Notes under the pieces: model-generated
Databases searched by the model: none
Told to the model about the DNA's origin: nothing
What the model saw: only the letters and a program-made list of their open reading frames with translations
Shown: in pieces, positions 1 through 5,779 of the stretch
How positions within the stretch are numbered: the stretch's first letter is position 1
How the letters are laid out: every line of letters begins with the position of its first letter
Assembly (NCBI GenBank): GCA_958421035.1
Contig: CATZKS010000081.1
Span: 1 to 8,997, forward strand
DNA from: an uncultured Collinsella sp.
GTDB lineage: Bacteria > Actinomycetota > Coriobacteriia > Coriobacteriales > Coriobacteriaceae
DNA length: 8,997 bases
Direction: 5' to 3'
Translations under genes and position numbers: made by a program

Positions 1-287
1 GGCTTGCCGACCTTTGAGAAATGACTGGCGAGCGCACGCTTGGCTTTGTTGACGCGCCACAGCGAGGTCAGCGCCGTCCAAGGACGGGAGCGGTCGAAGC
101 CCGTGACCGTAATGGGCACAAAATCAAACCCAGCCTCGGGGACCAGACGACCCTCGAGCTTGCGCGACTGGCCCACGAACACAACGTGGTGGCCACGGTC
201 ACGCAGCTCTTCGGCCAAGGCGAGCGCGGGGTTGATGTGTCCTGCCGTGCCGCCGGCTGCAATAGCAACGGTCATTTTATCGGTCAT
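1..287 (-). CDS. murG: MurG, lipid II synthase (N-terminal part, runs off the window)
   Basis: UDP-N-acetylglucosamine:undecaprenyl-pyrophosphoryl-MurNAc-pentapeptide GlcNAc transferase, the membrane-associated step that turns lipid I into lipid II. Only the first 95 codons are present; the frame is open to the window edge. The translation begins MTDKMTVAIAAGGTAGHINP, with the glycine-rich GGTxGH loop and its conserved His at residues 12-17, as in the N-terminal Rossmann domain of MurG. A VFVGQSRKLEGRLVPEAGF stretch at about 39-57 matches the family. Actinobacterial MurG proteins often have GGTAGH where E. coli has GGTGGH. The ATG at 285-287 is preferred because a good Shine-Dalgarno (GAAGGGA, 5-nt spacer) precedes it; a second Met at residue 5 is possible but has no such site. 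The start lies inside the 3' end of ftsW, an 11-nt overlap that suggests translational coupling. Confidence 0.95.
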   Translation of the reverse strand, partial: MTDKMTVAIAAGGTAGHINPALALAEELRDRGHHVVFVGQSRKLEGRLVPEAGFDFVPITVTGFDRSRPWTALTSLWRVNKAKRALASHFSKVGK

Positions 288-1803
288 GGTAGTCCCTTCG
301 TACACGCGGTCCCTGGTCGTCGGTACGCAGACGCGCCGACGGGTCCGAGTTCAAATCGATTCGATTATATCCGCCGCCCGCGTTGCGAGGGCTGGGGCGC
401 TGCGGACGACCTTGCGGAGCCATTCGCGGGCGTGGACGAGCTGCCGGCTCGGATGCAGAACCATCCAGAACGGTAAAGCCGCTACGCGAAGGTCGTTCAC
501 CGCGCACATGGGCTACGCCGGCGGTGCTCTCGTCCATAACGGCAAAGCTCTCACGGCGGCGGTCATACTCATCGCGGCGGGCGCTCTCGTACGAAACGCG
601 CAGGATCAACCCGGCAAGCATAAGCGACACAATAATCGACGAACCGCCGTAGCTAATAAACGGCAACGGTTTGCCCGTCATGGGAAACACGTTGAGGATG
701 CCCAGCGCGTTAATCAAAAACTGCACTGCGAGAATGACCGCGGAGCCAGACGCCATGAGCGCGCCCCGACGATCGGTCGCCTGCTCGGCAATGCGAAACG
801 CCGAGTAGATCAGCATCGCAAACACCAAGAAGAACAGCACGGTTCCGACAAAGCCGACTTCCTCGCCAATGATAGCCAGGATGTAGTCATTGTGCGCCTC
901 GGGCAGATACGAGTACTTCATGGTTGAGTTGCCGATGCCACGGCCGAACAGACCGCCCGAGGCAAAGGCCATGATGGCAAGCGTGGCCTGATAGCCGTCA
1001 CCATACTCGTCGGCCCAAGGGTTCAAGGCAACCTGAATACGCACCATACGGTACGGCTCTGCGACAAGCGCAATCACGATCACGAGAATGCCGAAGATTA
1101 GCACGCCGATGATAAATCTGGGGTCGAGACCCGCAAACAACGCCATGCACATGAGGGTCAACAGGATGATCAGGACAGTACCGAAATCGGGCTGGATAAA
1201 GATCAGAAAGAGCGAAATGCCCAGGTAGATGCCCATCTTGCGAAGGAATTCGTTGATGTTGCCACCGGGCGAAAAGAAGCGATCGAGCATGATGGCCGAA
1301 TACGCAATGGCAAATGGCTTTAAAAACTCGGAAGGCTGGAACTGAATGCCGGCGATGTTGAGCCAGCGCGTGGCGCCACGGCTGCCGCTGCCCACCAAGA
1401 ACACCAGAAACAGTAGCCCTATCATGCCTATGAGGAAGATCCTGAGCACATCCTCCCCAAACCAGCTGTCCGGCAAAACGCGCACGATGGCAACCATAGC
1501 CAGCACGCCAACTCCGGCAAACGCGGCTTGTCGAAACAGAAAAAACGTCGCCGAGCCATTCTCGTGCAGCGCCTCGACCGAAGACGCCGAGTACACCATC
1601 AGCAGGCCAAAGCACACCAAGGTAAACAGGCAGGCCATGAATATCAAACGGGGGCGCATGATACGGGCGGGAACGCCGGCAATATAGCGTTCGCTAAACG
1701 TCTGCCTGCCGCGACCGGAACGCGGTGTGCTGCGCCGCGAGGAAGCACGGTCCGAGTCGGGCCTCCTCATACCTTGTCGGGGGCTCTCCTCTCTCACCGG
1801 CAA
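277..1803 (-). CDS. ftsW: FtsW, septal peptidoglycan glycosyltransferase (SEDS family)
   Basis: Polytopic SEDS protein that polymerises lipid II at the division septum together with the class B PBP FtsI. Hydrophobic segments run from about residue 52 to 405. Family motifs are visible: GSGSRGATRWL (138-148), QPSEFLKPFAIAYS (156-169), QPDFGT (204-209), ALNPWADEYGDGYQ (259-272), YLPEAHNDYILAIIGEE (299-315), and GKPLPFISYGGSS (377-389). Asp306 in PEAHND aligns with the catalytic Asp297 of E. coli FtsW, and the PEAH motif favours FtsW over RodA. The protein has a basic N-terminal tail of about 50 residues and an Arg/Pro-rich C-terminal tail of about 100 residues, both probably cytoplasmic and disordered. 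The start is uncertain. The longest frame opens with TTG at 1801-1803, 3 nt after the murD stop. GTG at 1795-1797 has AGGGG at a 6-nt spacing and is my preferred start. ATG at 1768-1770 has poor spacing. Confidence 0.95.
   Translation of the reverse strand: MPVREESPRQGMRRPDSDRASSRRSTPRSGRGRQTFSERYIAGVPARIMRPRLIFMACLFTLVCFGLLMVYSASSVEALHENGSATFFLFRQAAFAGVGVLAMVAIVRVLPDSWFGEDVLRIFLIGMIGLLFLVFLVGSGSRGATRWLNIAGIQFQPSEFLKPFAIAYSAIMLDRFFSPGGNINEFLRKMGIYLGISLFLIFIQPDFGTVLIILLTLMCMALFAGLDPRFIIGVLIFGILVIVIALVAEPYRMVRIQVALNPWADEYGDGYQATLAIMAFASGGLFGRGIGNSTMKYSYLPEAHNDYILAIIGEEVGFVGTVLFFLVFAMLIYSAFRIAEQATDRRGALMASGSAVILAVQFLINALGILNVFPMTGKPLPFISYGGSSIIVSLMLAGLILRVSYESARRDEYDRRRESFAVMDESTAGVAHVRGERPSRSGFTVLDGSASEPAARPRPRMAPQGRPQRPSPRNAGGGYNRIDLNSDPSARLRTDDQGPRVRRDYHDR
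293..299 (-). promoter_or_regulatory. Shine-Dalgarno of murG
   Basis: On the minus strand GAAGGGA lies 5 nt upstream of the murG ATG at 285-287. It is inside the ftsW coding sequence and decides the murG start over the downstream Met at codon 5. Confidence 0.7.
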
Positions 1804-1808
1804 CCCCT
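1804..1808 (-). promoter_or_regulatory. Candidate Shine-Dalgarno of ftsW
   Basis: AGGGG overlaps the murD stop codon (TAG, 1807-1809) and lies 6 nt before the GTG at 1795-1797, but directly against the TTG at 1801-1803. The spacing favours the GTG as the true ftsW start and suggests stop-start coupling to murD. Confidence 0.5.
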
Positions 1809-3196
1809 ATTCCATTTGCGATTTCGCCGCAGCGGCAAGCTGGGCCACATAGTCCTTAAACACGCGGCCGCGCTCCTCATAGCCCGAGAACTCATCGAAC
1901 GAAGAGCAGGCAGGAGAAAGTAAGATCACGTCGCCACGGCTCGACAGCGAACGGGCGACGTCCACGGCATCGCGCAGGTCATCCGCCTGGGCGATATCCA
2001 CGTCACCATCGACATCGGCCTCGTCCATAGCGGCGGTAAAGCGCTCGCGCGCATCGCCAAAGCAAACGACCGAGCGCACGTTGTCCATAACGACGCGGGC
2101 AAAGTCCGCAAGCGGCGTACCCTTATCGTGGCCGCCGAGCAGCAAAATCACATCGTCGTCGGGAAACGCCGTCAGGGCCTTTTCGACTGCATCGGTGTTC
2201 GTTGCCTTGGAATCGTTGACGTAGCGCACGCCATCGATCTCGCCACAGGGCTCAACGCGGTGCTCCAGCGGCTGGAACGATGCCAAACCACGGCAAATGC
2301 CCTCGGGATCGGCACCGACGGCCAAAGCAGCCGTGGCAGCACATAGGGCATTGATGACATTGTGATGGCCCGAGATCTTGAGCTCGGAAGTGGCGACAAG
2401 CTGAGTCTCGACGCCCTTCAGGCGGACGACCAACTTGCCGTCGCGCACAAAGGCGGCGTCTGCACCCTCGGGCTCGTCAAAAGCGACCTTGCAGATGCGG
2501 CGGCCCGGCATGTAGATGTACTCATCGAACTCATGGATGCCGGCATCCTCAACGTCGATAACCACGAGGTCGTCGTCGACCATATTCTCGAACAACTTGA
2601 TCTTGGCAAGCGCATAGTTCTTGTGGCTCTTGTGCCAGCCCAGGTGGTCGGGCGTGATGTTGAGCAGCACCGCCACGCGAGGATGAAGCTCGGCGGTCGT
2701 AGCAATCTGATAACTCGACAGCTCGGCCACAAACCACTCATTATGTGCGCGGCCGTCGATCTCGTTCACGGGCGGCTCACCGATATTGCCGACGGCCACG
2801 CTGGCTTCACCGGCGGCCTTGAGCAGATAATCAGTCAGCGACGTTGGTGCCCGTGATGGCAATCCAATTTTGGGGAGACAAGCGATAGGCAAACTCGGGC
2901 TCGCCCATAATCTGAGCGGCATGCTCACGCCCCGCCTTAAAGAAGGACGAGAACTCCGAAATACCCGGGCATGTCACGCACACGTCATAGGCGCCCTCGA
3001 CCTGTTCGGCCCCATAGACAAACGACGCACCAGCAGCCTCGAGCGCACGCGTGGCGTCATTGGGCTCAGAGGTGCCGCCGCCATACACGGTAACGGCGCT
3101 TACGCGCTCGGGATGTGCCAGCGCCCAGCGGGCGACATCGAGACCGGATTTGCCCTGACCCAAAACGAGCAGGCTAAAGACATCAGCAAGAGGCAT
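1807..3196 (-). pseudogene. murD: MurD, UDP-MurNAc-L-Ala--D-Glu ligase, frameshifted by a deletion in the P-loop
   Basis: MurD is the cytoplasmic ATP-dependent ligase that adds D-Glu to UDP-MurNAc-L-Ala. The gene is split over two frames. Positions 2831-3196 encode the N-terminal domain (VLGQGKSGLDVARWAL at 11-26, CPGIS at 76-80) up to WIAITGTN (111-118), then read V-A-D-stop. From 2841 down to 1807 the other frame continues with SLTDYLLKAAG and keeps all downstream landmarks: AELSSYQ, NITPDHLGWH, HHNVINALCA, EHRVE, NDSKATN, LLLGGHDKG and SPACSSFDEF. The expected GKTTxT segment between ITGTN and SLTDYL is absent; a single leftover base implies a net loss of 17 bp. An intact gene would encode about 468 residues, normal for the family. 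The ATG at 3194-3196 is the first start after an in-frame TAG, the mraY stop, 9 nt upstream; I see no clear Shine-Dalgarno. As given, neither fragment can be a working ligase. Family identity is very secure; whether the lesion is biological or an artefact is not. Confidence 0.93.
2841..2843 (-). other. Deletion and frameshift junction in murD
   Basis: The Asn codon of ITGTN occupies 2843-2845 and the Ser codon that resumes the MurD frame occupies 2839-2841, so one base (2842) is left where 18 bases coding GKTTxT are expected. The first frame ends at a TGA at 2831-2833. Confidence 0.85.
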
Positions 3197-3205
3197 GAAA
3201 GACCA

Positions 3206-4225
3206 CTATCCCAACTGGAAGAACAAAGCAAGGCCAACGGCACCAAAGGCCGCAGCGATAATCCAAAAACGGATGACGACCTTGGTCTCGGCCCAGCCCT
3301 TCTTTTCGAAATGATGATGGATGGGCGCCATAAGGAAGACGCGCTTGTGCGTAAAGTGGAAGTAGACAACCTGAATCATGACCGACAGGGTCTCAACGAT
3401 AAACAGGCCGCCGATGATGAGGGAGACGACCTCGGTGTTGGTCATGATGGACGTGCAGGCAAACGCGGCGCCCAGGGCAAGCGAGCCGGTATCGCCCATA
3501 AAGATGCTCGCCGGATAGCAGTTGAACCACAGAAAGCCCAAGCAGGCACCGGCACACGCGGTGCAGAAGATGGACAGGTTCACGTCTCCGTGCAAAAACG
3601 CCATGGCAGCCATGGCGAGCATGGCAATCATGGAGGTGCCGCCGGCAAGACCGTCAAGGCCATCGGTCAGGTTCACGGCATTAGAAAGACCGGCGATCAT
3701 CAGCCAGCAAAAGACAATGTAGAGCCACGGGAACGAAAGGCCGCAGATGGTGGTCGAAAGCACGCCAAGGTCAATCGTCAGGCCGCCGGGAAAACGAATC
3801 TCGGGGGCGACGCCGCACCAGTTGACGGCAAGTACCGTAAAGGTGACACAGATAATGGTTAGGCCGATCATCTTGGCATGAGGCGTCAGACCGAGCGAGC
3901 GCCCATGCGTAACGGAGGTCAGGTCGTCGATCAGGCCCAGCACGCCGGTCGCCAGCGTGGCGAGCAGCACGAGCACGAGCTCGGTGGTGAGCTTGCCCAT
4001 CAGCAGGCAGGTCAGCGAAATCGCGACGAGAATGACAACGCCACCCATGGTGGGCGTTCCCTGCTTAACCAAATGACGCTTGGGGCCGTCGGCACGAACC
4101 TGCTGGCCGATACCCTCGACCTTGAGCAGCTTGATCCACCACGGCATGAGCAGCAGCGCAATGGCAGCGGCGATGCCAAGCCCCAAAAAAGCCTGATACG
4201 TTGGATACGAGGGATTGCCGAACAT
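3206..4225 (-). CDS. mraY: MraY, phospho-MurNAc-pentapeptide transferase
   Basis: Integral membrane enzyme that transfers phospho-MurNAc-pentapeptide from UDP to undecaprenyl phosphate, forming lipid I. The length of 339 residues is normal. Motifs in order are GTPTMGG (56-62), the Asp pair in LIDDLTS (98-104), the lysine region LTPHAKMIGL (113-122), NAVNLTDGLDGLAGG (182-196) with the catalytic aspartates, FMGDTGSLALGAA (242-254), and the cytoplasmic APIHHHFEKKGW (300-311) with the three histidines. About ten hydrophobic segments alternate with these loops. No key residue is missing. The ATG at 4223-4225 is fixed as the first start because the murF stop (TAG, 4229-4231) is in the same frame 3 nt upstream. 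The only purine-rich site, GGAAGG, is about 13 nt upstream, so initiation probably relies on coupling to murF. Confidence 0.97.
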   Translation of the reverse strand: MFGNPSYPTYQAFLGLGIAAAIALLLMPWWIKLLKVEGIGQQVRADGPKRHLVKQGTPTMGGVVILVAISLTCLLMGKLTTELVLVLLATLATGVLGLIDDLTSVTHGRSLGLTPHAKMIGLTIICVTFTVLAVNWCGVAPEIRFPGGLTIDLGVLSTTICGLSFPWLYIVFCWLMIAGLSNAVNLTDGLDGLAGGTSMIAMLAMAAMAFLHGDVNLSIFCTACAGACLGFLWFNCYPASIFMGDTGSLALGAAFACTSIMTNTEVVSLIIGGLFIVETLSVMIQVVYFHFTHKRVFLMAPIHHHFEKKGWAETKVVIRFWIIAAAFGAVGLALFFQLG

Positions 4226-4228
4226 GGG

Positions 4229-5653
4229 CTAGCACACACCTTCCACAAAGCGGTCGAGCTCAACAAAGCGGGAACCCTTGACCAGTACAACATCATGTTT
4301 TTCAAGCGCGCCGCCCAGGCGGTCGAGCACCTGCTGATAATCGGAGAACACCTGGATGCGGTCCTCGTCCATGCCCATCATGCGCGCGGCATCGGCCATA
4401 AGCTGGGCAAGCTCACCACCCACGCACGCCAGCATGTCGAGCTTCTTGGCGGCGGCATAGGCGCCCACGAGCTCATGCATGCGAGGAGCCTCATCGCCCA
4501 TCTCGCCCATCTCGCCCAGGATCGCCATGCGAGACCCCGTGCACGAAAGCGAGCACAGTAGATCGAGGCCAGCAGCCATGGATTCGGCACTGGCGTTATA
4601 GGAATCGTCGATGACGCGGGCACCGCTCTTGGCGCGCTTGATCTCCTGGCGGTGACCGGTGATCGTGAGGCCCCTAAAAGCAGCATCGATCTGCTCGGGC
4701 GTCACGCCCAGGCGATAGGAAACCGCGGCGGCCTTAACGGCATTAGGAACGGACTGCACGCCGGGGATGGCAAGCATGGTATCGATCGTCTCACCCTGGC
4801 CAAAATCGAGCGTAAAGACCGGACGTCCCTCGTCATCAACACGAATGTCGCGGGCACGGACCTCATCGTCGTCCGAGACGCCGGCCAGCATAACGTCGAT
4901 ACCAGCAGGCTGGGCGAACGTATCGCGAATGAACGGCGTAAAGTCGTCCTCACCGCCCAAAACCAGCAGCGGCAAGAAGTCGCCGGCGGCGCACATACCC
5001 TGGACAATCTCGGCCTTAGCGCGGGCGATGTTCTCGCGGCTGCCCAAAATGCCGATGTGAGAGGTACCAATCTTGCTCACGATGGCAAGGTTGGGATTGG
5101 CGGACTTGGACAGGCGCTCAATCTCGTGGAAATGGTTCATGCCCATCTCGAGCACCAGGACCTCGGTATCGGCCGGAGCGGAAAGCACCGTGAGCGGCAT
5201 GCCGATCAGGTTATTGAAATTGCCCTTGGTGGCCCAGACACGATAGCGCTTGGCGAGCACGGCGGCGAGCACGTCCTTGGTCGTCGTCTTGCCGATGGAA
5301 CCGGTAATGCCAACGACCAGGCAGCCAAGCTCCAGGCGATACGTGTGCGCCAAACGCAGCAGAAACTCCTCGGGATCATCGGTCAGCAGGATGGCGCACC
5401 CCTTGTCCTGCGCCAGCGAGACCAGCTCGGCCTCGGGCTCACGCGTCATCACGACGGCGCCGGCACCCGACTGGACGGCACGGGAAGCAAAATCATTGCC
5501 GTCGACGTTTTCACCGGGAAAGGCGACGAAAATCGTCCCTTCCTCGACCTGGCGCGAGTCGATAACGCACCCGCGGCATACCCGATCGGCTTCTCCCGTC
5601 ACGGTTCGGGCCCCTGTTGCGGCCGCGAGGTTGTTGACGGCGATCTCTATCAT
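4229..5653 (-). CDS. murF: MurF, UDP-MurNAc-tripeptide--D-Ala-D-Ala ligase
   Basis: Cytoplasmic ATP-dependent ligase that adds D-Ala-D-Ala to UDP-MurNAc-tripeptide, the last soluble step before MraY. The length of 474 residues is typical. The N-terminal domain carries VIDSRQVEEGTIFVAFPGEN (30-49). The central ATPase domain carries GITGSIGKTTTKD (115-127, P-loop Lys122), TKGNFNNLIGMPLT (142-155), EMGMNHFHEI (169-178) and the GTSHIGILGSRENIARAKAEI stretch (196-216). The C-terminal domain carries IDDSYNASAESM (348-359), ILGEMGEMGD (378-387) and VLVKGSR (456-462). These features point to MurF rather than MurE, which uses different substrate loops. One oddity is PGVQSVPNAVKAAA (297-310), where most MurF proteins have a GxHNxxNAxAA pattern; the His and first Asn are replaced by Gln and Ser while the second Asn is kept. 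The ATG at 5651-5653 has a strong Shine-Dalgarno. The gene follows a 126-bp gap after ftsI and is nearly contiguous with mraY. Confidence 0.97.
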   Translation of the reverse strand: MIEIAVNNLAAATGARTVTGEADRVCRGCVIDSRQVEEGTIFVAFPGENVDGNDFASRAVQSGAGAVVMTREPEAELVSLAQDKGCAILLTDDPEEFLLRLAHTYRLELGCLVVGITGSIGKTTTKDVLAAVLAKRYRVWATKGNFNNLIGMPLTVLSAPADTEVLVLEMGMNHFHEIERLSKSANPNLAIVSKIGTSHIGILGSRENIARAKAEIVQGMCAAGDFLPLLVLGGEDDFTPFIRDTFAQPAGIDVMLAGVSDDDEVRARDIRVDDEGRPVFTLDFGQGETIDTMLAIPGVQSVPNAVKAAAVSYRLGVTPEQIDAAFRGLTITGHRQEIKRAKSGARVIDDSYNASAESMAAGLDLLCSLSCTGSRMAILGEMGEMGDEAPRMHELVGAYAAAKKLDMLACVGGELAQLMADAARMMGMDEDRIQVFSDYQQVLDRLGGALEKHDVVLVKGSRFVELDRFVEGVC

Positions 5654-5658
5654 TGCAG

Positions 5659-5665
5659 CTCCCCT
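5659..5665 (-). promoter_or_regulatory. Shine-Dalgarno of murF
   Basis: AGGGGAG on the minus strand lies 5 nt before the murF ATG. It is the strongest ribosome binding site in the window, consistent with murF being the first gene of a new translational block after the gap behind ftsI. Confidence 0.75.
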
Positions 5666-5690
5666 GTAAACCTAATAATGCTATCGGCGT

Positions 5691-5696
5691 ATTGTA
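5691..5696 (-). promoter_or_regulatory. Possible -10 element of a murF promoter
   Basis: The 126-bp gap between ftsI and murF contains TACAAT on the minus strand, one mismatch from TATAAT. A start about 7 nt downstream would give a leader of roughly 30 nt before the murF ATG. No good -35 hexamer is found 16-18 bp upstream; that zone is occupied by an inverted repeat (5708-5731), so an activator-dependent promoter or no promoter at all are both possible. Confidence 0.3.
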
Positions 5697-5707
5697 TCCC
5701 AGCGCCG

Positions 5708-5731
5708 CACATGCGTGGTGCAGGGCATGTG
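5708..5731. repeat. Inverted repeat in the ftsI-murF gap
   Basis: CACATGC at 5708-5714 and GCATGTG at 5725-5731 are perfect 7-bp inverted arms around a 10-nt spacer. No T-run follows on the minus strand, so it does not look like an intrinsic terminator. It sits just upstream of the possible -10 at 5691-5696 and could be an operator or an mRNA hairpin. A 7-bp repeat can also arise by chance. Confidence 0.45.
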
Positions 5732-5779
5732 AACACCCTCATATGGGACAACAAACCACGCCCCAAAGATTGTAACCCC

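Noticed and set aside
40..927. Plus-strand open frame of 295 codons opposite ftsW and murG
   Set aside because: It is antisense to clear FtsW and MurG sequence, with Arg-rich and His-rich content typical of a complementary frame.
2831..2928. Programmed ribosomal frameshift in murD
   Set aside because: A frameshift would join the two halves but still leave out the Walker A lysine, and I see no slippery heptamer with a following structure at the junction.
3598..3640. Repeated CATGG-type words inside mraY
   Set aside because: They encode Ala/Met-rich membrane helix residues (AMLAMAAMAF) and carry no signal beyond the protein.
2870..3862. Long plus-strand open frame of 330 codons opposite mraY and the start of murD
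   Set aside because: Its translation is rich in Gly, Lys, His and Arg with no domain, and it mirrors the mraY codons; it is a shadow.
4488..4525. Short tandem repeat of about 9 bp inside murF
   Set aside because: It encodes GEMGEMGD, which aligns without length change with the conserved LGDMxELG motif of MurF, so it is not an expansion.
5708..5731. Intrinsic terminator after ftsI
   Set aside because: The stem is only 7 bp with a 10-nt loop and no T-run follows on the minus strand.
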